The notes under the pieces were generated by a model that saw only the letters and a program-made list of their open reading frames with translations, had not been told where the DNA came from and ran no database searches. DNA of 64,000 bases, taken from assembly GCA_014647935.1 (NCBI GenBank), contig BMQD01000005.1, positions 83,654-147,653 of the forward strand, in the 5' to 3' direction. Both the position numbers and the translations under genes were made by a program. Of this stretch, positions 30,937 through 39,623 are shown piece after piece. Origin of the DNA: Planomonospora parontospora (GTDB lineage: Bacteria > Actinomycetota > Actinomycetes > Streptosporangiales > Streptosporangiaceae). How positions within the stretch are numbered: position 1 is the stretch's first letter; each line of letters begins with the position of its first letter.

Positions 30937-32175
30937 TCAGCAGTCGCAGCCGCAGCCGTCGCAGCAGCACGAGCAGCCGTCGCAGCATCCCGAACACGCG
31001 TTGCAGCACTGCCCGCAGGCGTCGCAGCCGCCGCAGTCGAGGCGCTCGCCGCAGGACTTGTACCGGTCCTCGTCCCACGGCGGACGGTAGAGCCCGCACG
31101 AGCAGGCCATGAAACTGAGCGCGAAGCAGAGCCGGGGCCCGCAGCCGGGTTCCGGCTGCAACCTCGGGTCGCGCGGCGGAGCCGTCCCGGGGCCGCCCTT
31201 CCGCCGTGACCCCGCCGGAGCGTCCCCGCCCTGTGTCTCCCGTGACCCCGCCGGAGCGTCCCCGCCCGGTGCCCGCCGGGTCTCCGCGGCCTCCCGGACG
31301 CAGGCGTCACCGGCCGCCGGGGAGCCCTGCGCGAAGACCCGGTCCACCGAGCGGCGGGCCTCCTTCACCAGCAGCGCCTCGACCAGGCCCCGCTCCTCCA
31401 GGTCCAGGTCGGCCACCGCCAGCCGCAGGCCCAGCAGCGCGTCGTCACAGAGCCGCCGGGCCTCGGCGAGGTCGGTCCCGGTGGCGAGCAGCGGGTTGTA
31501 GGCGCCCGCCGCCCGGTCCTCCTCCAGGTCCTCCACCGCGTCCACCAGGTGGGCGAGCCGCCCGAAGCAGCGTCCCGCCTCGGCCAGCGGGACGGCGTTG
31601 TGCGGCTTGCCGGCCAGCTCCGCCGTGTGCGCGAACGCGGCGGCGACCGCGTCCTCGGTCGGGGCGGTCAGCGCGAGCAGGGCGAGTCCCGGCTCGGCCT
31701 CCAGCCGGGCCTGCCGGGCCACCGCGTCCACCAGCACCCCCGCGTCGAACCCGACGGCGGTGGCCGTCCGGGTCCCGGCTGCCTCCCAGCGCGCGGCCAC
31801 CCGGCCCGCCGCGGCGGCGACCGGGCGCCGGGCGTACATCCCGTCGCCGTCGGCGATGTGGTCCCTGACCTTGCCCGACGCCAGGATCAGCGAGGTCGCC
31901 GCCGCCAGCCGCACTCCCTCGGCCTGAGCGCCGACCACCTCGGCGCCGGAGAATCCGCGCAGCGCGCACGGGGCGGCCCGGCGGCGCGGGGAGAGCGCCG
32001 GGGACTGGGCCTCGGCCAGGACCGAGACGAGCAGCCCGTCGTAGTTGGTCACCAGCCGCGCCGCATGCCCGTGCTCGTCGCGCAGCGCCAGGCAGAGCCC
32101 GCACAGGTGCGCCATCCACGACGCGAACAGTCCCCGGCACATTCCGTGACGACATGGCCGAACGATCCCGAACAT
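30937..32175 (-). CDS. DUF5685 family protein with cysteine-packed tail
   Basis: 412 residues from ATG 32175 (MFGIVRPCRHGMCRGLFASW); a longer frame exists. The N-terminal domain has CRHGMC and HLCGLCLALRDEHG, then a helical body typical of DUF5685. The linker (about 305-355) holds two GGDAPAGSR repeats. The last 56 residues contain 18 cysteines in CC-D-G-C style words (CGGCDACGQCCNACSGCCDG then CSCCCDGCGCDC). This suggests metal or Fe-S binding, or dense disulfides; function unknown. It is a single-gene unit. Confidence 0.8.
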   Translation of the reverse strand: MFGIVRPCRHGMCRGLFASWMAHLCGLCLALRDEHGHAARLVTNYDGLLVSVLAEAQSPALSPRRRAAPCALRGFSGAEVVGAQAEGVRLAAATSLILASGKVRDHIADGDGMYARRPVAAAAGRVAARWEAAGTRTATAVGFDAGVLVDAVARQARLEAEPGLALLALTAPTEDAVAAAFAHTAELAGKPHNAVPLAEAGRCFGRLAHLVDAVEDLEEDRAAGAYNPLLATGTDLAEARRLCDDALLGLRLAVADLDLEERGLVEALLVKEARRSVDRVFAQGSPAAGDACVREAAETRRAPGGDAPAGSRETQGGDAPAGSRRKGGPGTAPPRDPRLQPEPGCGPRLCFALSFMACSCGLYRPPWDEDRYKSCGERLDCGGCDACGQCCNACSGCCDGCSCCCDGCGCDC

Positions 32176-32517
32176 CCCCACCCCGCAGTCGTTGAGCAGC
32201 TGGCGCAAACCCTGCCACAAGTGACTTAAGGATGACTTGAAACCTCATATGCTCCGGCCTGCGTCTTCCCGCCGGACGCCTTCGAACCGGTCCCCTCCAC
32301 CCGCTGGACGTCCTTGAGCCGGGCTCTCCACCGGCCGGACACCCCGGAGCCGGCCCCGCCACCCGCCGCGGGACCGGCGCTCCGCCCCCTACCGGACGCC
32401 CCGAGGCCGGCACCCCTCGCCTGCCACCCGCCGCGGGACCGGTGGTCCACTCCCTTGCGGCGAAGCGGGGACGATGTGGCCCGCCCGCCGTACCGGACTC
32501 CGTGCCAGGCTCCTGGC
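32176..32517. other. Gap of about 340 bases with a 20-bp direct repeat
   Basis: Intergenic space between divergent genes. GCCACCCGCCGCGGGACCGG occurs at 32358-32377 and 32423-32442. A less GC-rich patch at 32215-32255 beside the DUF5685 gene may hold its promoter. No gene or RNA recognised. Confidence 0.5.
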
Positions 32518-33297
32518 ATGCTGACACTGGCGCACCTGAGCGACACCCACATCGACGACGACCCGCGCAGCGCCGACCGGACCCGGGCCGTCATGCGGCA
32601 CCTGGAGAGCCTTCCCGGGCCGCTGGACGCCGTCCTGGTGACCGGCGACATCGCCGACCACGGAGCGGTGGAGGAGTACGAGACCGCGCGCGGCCTGCTG
32701 GCCTCCCGCTTCCCCACGGCCGTGTGCCCGGGCAACCACGACGACCGTACGGCCTTCCGCAAGGTCCTCCTCAGTGAGGAGAGTGGCGGGGCCGGGAACG
32801 GAGCCGACGGCGGGAACGGAGGCGGGGCCCGTCCGGTCAACCGGGTCCTGCGGCTCGACGGCCTCACCGTCGCCCTGTGCGACTCCAGCGTCCCCGGGCG
32901 GCCGGAGGGGTTCCTGGAGGACGAGACGATCGCCTGGCTGGACGCCGTGCTCACCGGGTCGCCCGGCACCCCCGCCCTCATCGGCATGCACCACCCGGCC
33001 GCCGCGCTGGGCATCCCCTACGTGGACGGGATCGGGCTGCGCTCCCCCGAAAGGCTGGAGGAGGTGCTCCGCCGGCACCCCCAGGTCGTCGCCGTGCTCG
33101 CCGGGCACGCCCACACCCCGGCGAGCACCGTGTTCGCGGGCCTGCCCCTGCTGGTCGCCCCCGGTGTGGTCAGCACCGCCCTGACCCCGGCGGAGACCGC
33201 CGAGCGGATCCCGGTCGACCGGGGCCTGCCGCCCCAGTTCGCCCTGCACGTCTTCGACGGCCGCCGCCTCACCACCCACGTCCGCACGGTGATCTGA
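32518..33297 (+). CDS. Metallophosphoesterase (CpdA-like)
   Basis: 259 residues from ATG 32518 (MLTLAHLSDTHIDDDPRSAD). All calcineurin-type metal motifs are present in order: DTH, GDIADHG, GNHDD, GMHHP and GHAHT. This is the class III cyclic-nucleotide phosphodiesterase/Icc type; the substrate could be cAMP or another phosphodiester. A glycine-rich insert (GAGNGADGGNGGGA) after the GNHD motif is probably a loop. Single gene. Confidence 0.92.
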   Translation: MLTLAHLSDTHIDDDPRSADRTRAVMRHLESLPGPLDAVLVTGDIADHGAVEEYETARGLLASRFPTAVCPGNHDDRTAFRKVLLSEESGGAGNGADGGNGGGARPVNRVLRLDGLTVALCDSSVPGRPEGFLEDETIAWLDAVLTGSPGTPALIGMHHPAAALGIPYVDGIGLRSPERLEEVLRRHPQVVAVLAGHAHTPASTVFAGLPLLVAPGVVSTALTPAETAERIPVDRGLPPQFALHVFDGRRLTTHVRTVI

Positions 33298-33413
33298 CCC
33301 CGTACGGCAGGCCGCCGCGCACCGCCGGAAGCACCCCGGACGGCGGCGGCCGGCGTCCGCCGGAGAGAGGACGGCTCCACCGGCGGGCGTCCGGACCGGA
33401 GTCCTGGCACGTC

Positions 33414-36047
33414 CTAGTGAGGCGCCATGTCGACGAAGCGGCTGTAGTGGCCCTGGAAGGCCACGGTGACCGTGGCGGTCGGGCCGTTACGGTGCTTGGC
33501 CACGATCAGGTCGGCCTCACCCGCCCGGGGGGATTCGCGCTCGTACGCGTCCTCCCGATGGAGGAGGATGACCATGTCCGCGTCCTGCTCGATGGAGTTG
33601 TGGACGCTTATGCCATTCGCCACGAAATTATGAGTTCCCAGAACAGTCGCATCGTATACGGGCTGCTCCCCTTGGCTCTCTATGGAAGCGATCTCGTCCC
33701 AGAAAACGTCATTGGTGGCCAGCATCTCCAACTGCGCGTCATCCAGGATCGTAGCCACTCTTCCGAGTGGCTCGCGGCTGGGCGCGTGCTTCCAGAGCGT
33801 ACTTCCGCAGAATTTGGTACCGAGTTCCGCTGAGAATTCCCGGTGCGTCACCCCTTTCTCTGCCAGCACCGACCGGACCTTTTCCCAGACCTCACGAGGC
33901 ACGGTGTCGAGGTTCGTGTTGCCCTTCATCTCACGCAAGGCCGCGCTACAGCGTTCAGCCTGCACCGATCGTTCGCCGTGCACGCCGATCTCGTCGAGGA
34001 AGCGGAGTTGGTTCTCCGCACCATAGATGAGCAGTTGATATCCGGGGCGGTAATTCCCTTCTCGGATCTCCTTCACCCGGGTCATCACGTTGAAACGGAG
34101 CAGCAATCGGGCCACGTCATCGATCAGGCGCCGACTCGTCGAGGCGTAGTAGATCCGGGCCTGACCGGCCTTCTCATCCCACCAGACACAGCCATCGGTC
34201 GCCCACAGATGCCGCAGGAAGAGAGCGATCTGCGACTTGGCCAACGAGAAGACCGGTTCAGGGACATACTTCTCGTGACTTCTCCGATCGAAGAGTCCCA
34301 GTGAGTCCATCCAGGCGGCGATCGGATTCCGTTTGCCGTGGGTCAGGCGGTACGGCGCCGGCAGTCGCAAGGTGGTGACCCTCGCCGCCTCATATTCGTC
34401 CCGGACCACTGTGATGCCGAAATGCCCGGCCGCATGAGCCACCGCTGCGAGGCAGGCTTCGTCCTTGCTGGCGTAACGGACGGGCTGCCTCTTCAGGCAG
34501 GATCCGTCACCGATCATGTGTGCCAGCAGGATGACTTCGTTCTCCGGCCATGCCTCGATCTGCTCAGGCGCCGGCACATGGCGTGGCACCGCCAGCCGTA
34601 CTCCCGGGTGGAGCTCTCCCAGCGGACGCCAACCGCCATAGGTCATGAAGGGGTGATTCGCGGTCGCGCTGATCTCCCTGCCGGACTTCAGCCTCAGGCG
34701 GAAGACCTCCTTGACCCCGCTCGGAAACACGTGGGTCATGGTTTGCGGAATGAGCCGCAACCGCTCGTCAAGCGACCATACCGGAATGTCCCGCTCACCG
34801 CTTTCAAGAAGCTCACCCAGGGATGTCTCAGCCCCGGTGTCGGCACGGAGAATCCGGGTATCGGCCGTAAGGCAACCTGATTCACGAAGGTCGCTGACCA
34901 TGGGCCTCTTGTCCGTCCGCTGCTCCGGACCGCGGTTCAGCTGCGAGATCGCGATGACCGGGACCTCCAGCTCCTTCGCGAGCAGCTTGATCGCACGGGA
35001 GATCTCCGAGACCTCGTTCTGCCGGCTCTCGGTCTTCTTCGGCGAGGACATCAGCTGGAGGTAGTCGATGACGACGAAGCGCAGGTCGTGCCGTTGCTTC
35101 AGCCGGCGGCACTTGGCCCGGATCTCCATCATCGACATGTTGGGCGAGTCGTCGATGTAGAGCGGGGCCTCGGCCACCTCGCCCATCCGCCGCGCCAGCC
35201 TGGCCCAGTCCTCGTCCGTCATCGAGCCCGACCGCATGGAGTGCAGGGCCACCCGCGCCTCGGCCGAGAGCAGACGCATCGTGATCTCGTTTCTGGACAT
35301 TTCCAGCGAGAACACGACAGTGGTCATACCGTGCTTGATAGCGGCAGATCTTGCGAAATCCAGTCCCAAAGTCGACTTGCCGATGGCAGGTCGGGCGGCC
35401 ACGACGATCATCTGACCGGGGTGGAGGCCGTTGGTGAGGGCGTCGAGGTCCTGGAAGCCGGTGGGGACGCCGACCATCTGGCCGCTCCGGCCGCCGATGG
35501 CCTCCAGCTCGTCGAGCGCGCCGGGCATGATGTCGGCCAGCGGCGCGTAGTCCTCGGAGGTGCGGCGCTCGGTGACCTTGTAGATCTCGGCCTGGGCGCG
35601 GTCGACGAGGTCGTCGACCTCCTCGTCCTGCCCGCCGTACCCGAAGGAGACGATGCGGGTGCCGGCCTCGATGAGGCGGCGGAGGATGGCCTGCTCACGG
35701 ACGATCCGCGCGTAGTAGCCCGCGTTCGCGGCGGTGGGCACGACGGCGGTGAGCGTGTGGAGGTAGGCTCCGCCGCCGACCCGGGCGACCTCGCCGCGCT
35801 TCTGCAGCTCGTCGAAGACCGTGACGGCGTCAGCCGGGTCGCCCCGGCCGTAGAGGGCGGTGATGATGTCGTAGATGAGCTGGTGGGCCGGACGGTAGAA
35901 GTCGTCGGACCGCAGGATCTCGACGACGTCGGCGATGGCGTCCTTGGACAGGAGCATGCCGCCCAGCACGGACTGCTCGGCCTCGATGTTGTTCGGCGGC
36001 GTGCGCTCGAATCCCGGCTCGAAGACCGGTGGATCTGCGATGCTCAC
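33414..36047 (-). CDS. dnaB: Replicative DNA helicase DnaB containing an intein
   Basis: 877 residues from GTG 36047; with the intein removed the helicase is 451 residues, normal for DnaB. N-terminal domain PPNNIEAEQSVLGGMLLS; Walker A in VVAARPAIGKSTLGLDFA; Walker B VVIDYLQLM; then QLNRGPEQR and SDLRESG where the intein enters. After splicing RESG joins SIEQDADMVILLHRE. The longer open frame upstream crosses the DnaA-box region and is not coding. It unwinds DNA at the fork. The rpsF-ssb-rpsR-rplI operon lies several genes to the right. Confidence 0.96.
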   Translation of the reverse strand: MSIADPPVFEPGFERTPPNNIEAEQSVLGGMLLSKDAIADVVEILRSDDFYRPAHQLIYDIITALYGRGDPADAVTVFDELQKRGEVARVGGGAYLHTLTAVVPTAANAGYYARIVREQAILRRLIEAGTRIVSFGYGGQDEEVDDLVDRAQAEIYKVTERRTSEDYAPLADIMPGALDELEAIGGRSGQMVGVPTGFQDLDALTNGLHPGQMIVVAARPAIGKSTLGLDFARSAAIKHGMTTVVFSLEMSRNEITMRLLSAEARVALHSMRSGSMTDEDWARLARRMGEVAEAPLYIDDSPNMSMMEIRAKCRRLKQRHDLRFVVIDYLQLMSSPKKTESRQNEVSEISRAIKLLAKELEVPVIAISQLNRGPEQRTDKRPMVSDLRESGCLTADTRILRADTGAETSLGELLESGERDIPVWSLDERLRLIPQTMTHVFPSGVKEVFRLRLKSGREISATANHPFMTYGGWRPLGELHPGVRLAVPRHVPAPEQIEAWPENEVILLAHMIGDGSCLKRQPVRYASKDEACLAAVAHAAGHFGITVVRDEYEAARVTTLRLPAPYRLTHGKRNPIAAWMDSLGLFDRRSHEKYVPEPVFSLAKSQIALFLRHLWATDGCVWWDEKAGQARIYYASTSRRLIDDVARLLLRFNVMTRVKEIREGNYRPGYQLLIYGAENQLRFLDEIGVHGERSVQAERCSAALREMKGNTNLDTVPREVWEKVRSVLAEKGVTHREFSAELGTKFCGSTLWKHAPSREPLGRVATILDDAQLEMLATNDVFWDEIASIESQGEQPVYDATVLGTHNFVANGISVHNSIEQDADMVILLHREDAYERESPRAGEADLIVAKHRNGPTATVTVAFQGHYSRFVDMAPH
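33597..34874 (-). mobile_element. DnaB intein with LAGLIDADG homing endonuclease
   Basis: 426 residues in frame inside dnaB, from Cys1 (CLTADTRIL, block A) to the terminal His-Asn (VANGISVHN, block G), followed by Ser as first extein residue. Block B is SATANHPFM with the TxxH-like NHP; block F is EQPVYDATVLGTHNFV. Two endonuclease dodecapeptides are visible, LLAHMIGDG and FLRHLWATDG, both keeping the catalytic Asp, so the homing enzyme may be active. The site RESG/SIEQD is the one used by the Synechocystis DnaB intein. Base composition is less GC-rich than the extein. Confidence 0.95.
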
Positions 36048-36155
36048 CGCGCACCCCCTCTTTCCTGGCGGTCGCGCCACCCCTAGTTTTAGCCGACCGG
36101 TCTGACAGTCTCGCCGCTCCGCGGACCGGGCGGCAACGCGACCTGTCGACAGACC

Positions 36156-36231
36156 TGTGGATAACGTGTGCAGTTCTCCCCCAGGGGTGTGGGCACCCTG
36201 GGGACAATCCTGTGGATAACTGTTTTCCACA
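36156..36231. promoter_or_regulatory. Three DnaA-box-like sites upstream of dnaB
   Basis: TGTGGATAA occurs at 36156-36164 and 36211-36219 (exact complement of the consensus TTATCCACA), with TTTTCCACA at 36223-36231 in the opposite orientation. They lie in the 330-base space between dnaB and the divergent MATE gene. DnaA control of dnaB transcription is an inference. Confidence 0.65.
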
Positions 36232-36357
36232 GAATGGAAGACCGCCCTGAGCTGGGAAGACTTAATCCACCGCCTGTGGAGGAAAGAAAGTTGTGACAGC
36301 GCGCCCGGACCGGGCGGCCGCCGCCACCGGCTTCCGCCCGTACGGGATCCTGTCGGA

Positions 36358-36390
36358 GGTAAGAGGCACAATTAACACGTGCCTCTTACC
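36358..36390. promoter_or_regulatory. 12-bp perfect inverted repeat across the MATE start codon
   Basis: GGTAAGAGGCAC (36358-36369) and GTGCCTCTTACC (36379-36390) are exact complements around AATTAACAC. The right arm begins with the GTG start codon itself. It could be a repressor operator or an RNA hairpin that hides the start. Confidence 0.7.
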
Positions 36391-37701
36391 CTCCACGCGG
36401 ACGACCGGCGGATCCTCCGGCTGGCCGTCCCCGCCTTCGGCGCGCTGGTCGCCGAGCCGCTGTTCCTGCTCACCGACACCGTCATCGTCGGGCGCCTGCC
36501 CGCGCCCGCGCTCGGCGCGCTGGGCGTCGCGGGCACCGTGCTGAGCGCCGTGGTGGGCCTGTGCGTCTTCCTGGCGTACGGCACGACGGCGTCGGTGGCC
36601 CGCCAGCTGGGCGCGGGAGACCTGCGGCGGGCGCTCCGGCAGGGGGTGGACGGCCTCTGGCTCGCCGCCGGGGTCGGGGTGGCGGTCGTCGCGGTGGTGT
36701 GGCCGCTCGCGCCGTACCTCGTCCACCTGCTCGGCGCGGAGGGGGAGCTCGCCCGGCAGGCGGTGACCTATCTGCGGATCAGCCTGCTCGGCGTGCCGTC
36801 GATGCTGCTGGTGCTGGCCGGCACCGGCGTGCTGCGCGGCATGCAGGACACCGCGACGCCGCTGCTGGTCTCCGTCGGGTCCTTCGCGCTCAACGCGGTG
36901 CTCAACGGCGTGTTCGTCCTGGTCCTGGACTGGGGCCTGGCCGGGTCGGCCTGGGGCACCGTGACGGCTCAGACCGTGGCCGCCGCGGTCTACCTGGCCA
37001 TGATGTTCGGCCGTCACCGGGCGCCGTTCCGGCCCGACCTCTCCGGGATCAGGGCGGCGGGATCGGCCGGGGTCGCGCTGGTCGTCCGCACGCTCTGCCT
37101 GCAGGCGGTGCTGGTCATCGCGACGGCGGTGGCCACCCGGATGGGGGACGAGCGGCTGGAGGCCCACACGATCGTCTTCCGGGTCTGGATCCTGCTGGCC
37201 TTCGCCCTGGACGCGATCGCCATCGCCGGGCAGGCCATCACCGGTCACACCCTGGGCGCCGGGGACGTGGCGGGGACCCGGGCCGCGACCCGGAGGATGG
37301 TGGCGTGGGGTGTCGGCTCCGGGGTCGTGCTGGGCCTGTCCGTACTCGCGGCCGCGCCGCTCATGCCCGTGCTGTTCGACACCGGGCCGGCGGTGACCGG
37401 GGAACTGCTCCCCCTGCTCTGGGTGGTCGCGCTCCTGCAGCCGGTCGCCGGGGTCGTCTTCGTGCTGGACGGCGTGCTGATCGGGGCCGGCGACCAGACC
37501 TATCTGGCCTGGGCGGGGCTGTGGACGACGCTGGCCTATCTGCCCGCCGCGCTGCTGGTCGTCGTCTCCGGCGGGGGCCTGGTCGCGCTCTGGGCGGCGC
37601 TCGGGCTGTGGATGGCGGCCCGCCTGGTGACGCTGGGTCTGCGCGCACGCGGCGACGGCTGGCTGGTGACGGGAGCGGGGTCCGGCCCGGGCCGTGCGTG
37701 A
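36379..37701 (+). CDS. MATE family efflux transporter
   Basis: 440 residues, GTG start. About twelve membrane segments in two MatE halves; the first begins LAVPAFGALVAEPLFLLTDT and VGRLPAPALGALGVAG, the second near ALVVRTLCLQAVLVIATAVA and AHTIVFRVWILLAFALDAIA. MATE proteins export cationic compounds using Na+ or H+. A MATE gene next to dnaB is a conserved actinomycete arrangement. The start codon lies in a perfect inverted repeat, hinting at special control. Confidence 0.93.
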   Translation: MPLTLHADDRRILRLAVPAFGALVAEPLFLLTDTVIVGRLPAPALGALGVAGTVLSAVVGLCVFLAYGTTASVARQLGAGDLRRALRQGVDGLWLAAGVGVAVVAVVWPLAPYLVHLLGAEGELARQAVTYLRISLLGVPSMLLVLAGTGVLRGMQDTATPLLVSVGSFALNAVLNGVFVLVLDWGLAGSAWGTVTAQTVAAAVYLAMMFGRHRAPFRPDLSGIRAAGSAGVALVVRTLCLQAVLVIATAVATRMGDERLEAHTIVFRVWILLAFALDAIAIAGQAITGHTLGAGDVAGTRAATRRMVAWGVGSGVVLGLSVLAAAPLMPVLFDTGPAVTGELLPLLWVVALLQPVAGVVFVLDGVLIGAGDQTYLAWAGLWTTLAYLPAALLVVVSGGGLVALWAALGLWMAARLVTLGLRARGDGWLVTGAGSGPGRA

Positions 37702-37931
37702 CCCCTCCCTTCGGGTACGGCCCGGCGCGAGCCGCACCCGACCGGCGCGGAGCCCGGAGCGGCCGGTACGGCCCGGCGCGATCCGCGCGTCCCTGGAGCA
37801 CGCGGGTTGGCCGATGTGTGATCGGGAGGTGTCCACCACGTGATCGCCCGCCTCTTGTACCGGGTGACCCCCTGCGGCACTGTGAACAAGTCCGGCAACA
37901 AGGACGTTGCTCCGAACTGATTGGTCGCCCC

Positions 37932-39461
37932 GTGCCCGAGGACCGCTCCCCTTCGATCACCCGCCGCCTCCCGCCGAGCGAAGCCGTGGACCGCTGGACC
38001 GGCGCACGCCACGGCCTGGCCAAGACCTACGGGCAGGCCGACCTCATCGTGCTCGGCATCGGTGTCATGATCGGCTCGGGCATCTTCAGCCTCGCCGGCC
38101 GGCAGGCGGCCACCATGGCCGGACCGGGCGTGGTCCTCTCCTTCATGATCGCCGGTATCACGAGCCTGCTCGTGGCCTTCTGCATCGCGGAGCTGTCGTC
38201 CGCCATGCCGGCCTCCGGCAGCGCCTACACCTTCACCTACGTCATCTTCGGCGAGGTCTGGGCCTGGATCGTCGGCTGGGCCCTGGTGATGGAACTGCTC
38301 CTGGCCGCGGCGGTGGTGGCCCGCGTCTGGTCGCTCTACGCCGCCCAGATGCTGGCCGACCTCGGCGTGCCCATCCCCGGGCCGCTCTCCGGGGTCATCG
38401 GCCAGGCCGAGGGCTTCGACCTGTTCACCCTCTTCATCCTGGTGCTGCTGACCGGGGTGGTGGCGCTCGGCGCCCGGATCGGCCTGCGCGCCCTGTGGAT
38501 CATCGTGATCGCCAAGCTGCTGGCCGTCGGAGCGGTGATCGTGGTCGGCGCGGCCCACTTCGACCAGCGCAACCTGGCCGCCATCCCGGTGCCGTCCGCG
38601 CCGGTCGAGACGGCTGCGGACACCCTGCACTCCCCGCTCCTCGGCATGGTCTTCGGCCAGACGACCGCGTTCGGCTGGTTCGGCATCTTCGCCGCCTCGG
38701 CCACCATCACCTTCGCCTACATCGGCTTCGACGTCGTGGCCACGGCCGCCGAGGAGGCCGAGGACGCCCCCCGGTCCATCCCCCGGGGCATCATCCGCAG
38801 CCTGGTGGCGACCACGGTGATCTACATCGCGGTCGCGGTGGTCATGGTCGGCATGACCTCCTACGACAGGATCGACCCGGGTGCCCCGCTCGCCAGCGCC
38901 TTCCGCCGTACGGGCAACGGCTTCATGGTCCACGTCATCAACATCGGCGCGGTGCTCGGCCTCACCACGGTCGTCCTGGTGCTGCTGGTGGGCCTGACCC
39001 GGGTGATCTTCTCCATGGCCCGCGACGGGCTGTTCCCCCGGCCGCTCGCCAAGATCAACCGTGCCTACCACAGCCCGACCAGGGCCACCCTGGTCATCGG
39101 CGGGGTGGCGATCCTGCTCGCCGAGTTCGTGCCGGTGCTCACGCTGGAGCCGCTGGTCGTGATCGGCACCCTGTGTGTGTTCGTCGCGGCGGCGGCCGGC
39201 GTGATGCGGATGCGCCGGACGATGCCCGATCTGCCCCGGGGCTTCCGCACCCCGCTCTCGCCGTACGTGCCCGTCGCGTCGATCCTCGCGAGCCTCTGGC
39301 TGATGGTGAACCTCCAGGTCGTCACCTGGCTGTACTTCGCCGCCTGGATGGCCTTCGGCGTGCTGGTCTACCTGCTGTACGGCAGGCGCAACAGCGTGCT
39401 GGCCGGAGGCCGGCCGCCCGCCGACCCCGCCTTCGAGTCCCGCGGGCGGCACCGCCGCTGA
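37932..39461 (+). CDS. APC-family amino acid permease
   Basis: 509 residues from GTG 37932; the frame is open much further upstream, but that part overlaps the MATE gene and is not protein-like. It starts DRSPSITRRLPPSEAVDRW; the APC signature is GLAKTYGQADLIVLGIGVMI then GSGIFSLAGRQAA; about twelve to thirteen membrane helices, with TFAYIGFDVVATAAEEAED in the middle as in cationic amino-acid transporters (YfnA/CAT type). The 230-base gap upstream is GC-rich with no recognised element. Confidence 0.92.
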   Translation: MPEDRSPSITRRLPPSEAVDRWTGARHGLAKTYGQADLIVLGIGVMIGSGIFSLAGRQAATMAGPGVVLSFMIAGITSLLVAFCIAELSSAMPASGSAYTFTYVIFGEVWAWIVGWALVMELLLAAAVVARVWSLYAAQMLADLGVPIPGPLSGVIGQAEGFDLFTLFILVLLTGVVALGARIGLRALWIIVIAKLLAVGAVIVVGAAHFDQRNLAAIPVPSAPVETAADTLHSPLLGMVFGQTTAFGWFGIFAASATITFAYIGFDVVATAAEEAEDAPRSIPRGIIRSLVATTVIYIAVAVVMVGMTSYDRIDPGAPLASAFRRTGNGFMVHVINIGAVLGLTTVVLVLLVGLTRVIFSMARDGLFPRPLAKINRAYHSPTRATLVIGGVAILLAEFVPVLTLEPLVVIGTLCVFVAAAAGVMRMRRTMPDLPRGFRTPLSPYVPVASILASLWLMVNLQVVTWLYFAAWMAFGVLVYLLYGRRNSVLAGGRPPADPAFESRGRHRR

Positions 39462-39555
39462 CCGCGCCGGGCCGGCTCCCGCGGGCGGCGCCTCCGCCGA
39501 CCGCGCCGGGCCGGCTCGCGCGGCGCAGGAGCCCGACCGGTCCGGTCCGCCGGGA

Positions 39556-39623
39556 GGAGCTCACAGGCGGCAGGAGCTCACAGGCGGCGGGAAATCACAA
39601 GCGGCGGGAACTCATAGGCGGCG
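39556..39623. repeat. 17-bp unit repeated four times, running into a stop codon
   Basis: Units GGAGCTCACAGGCGGCA (39556-39572), GGAGCTCACAGGCGGCG (39573-39589), GGAAATCACAAGCGGCG (39590-39606) and GGAACTCATAGGCGGCG (39607-39623). The last copy contains the stop codon and final codons of the ABC ATPase gene at 39612, so the tail of that gene seems to have been duplicated outwards. Confidence 0.9.

Noticed and set aside
36048-36371. Upstream extension of the dnaB frame
   Set aside because: It runs through DnaA boxes and has no DnaB homology; GTG 36047 gives the normal N-terminus.
36561-37931. Upstream extension of the APC permease frame
   Set aside because: It overlaps the MATE gene in another frame and is not protein-like; GTG 37932 starts the conserved part.
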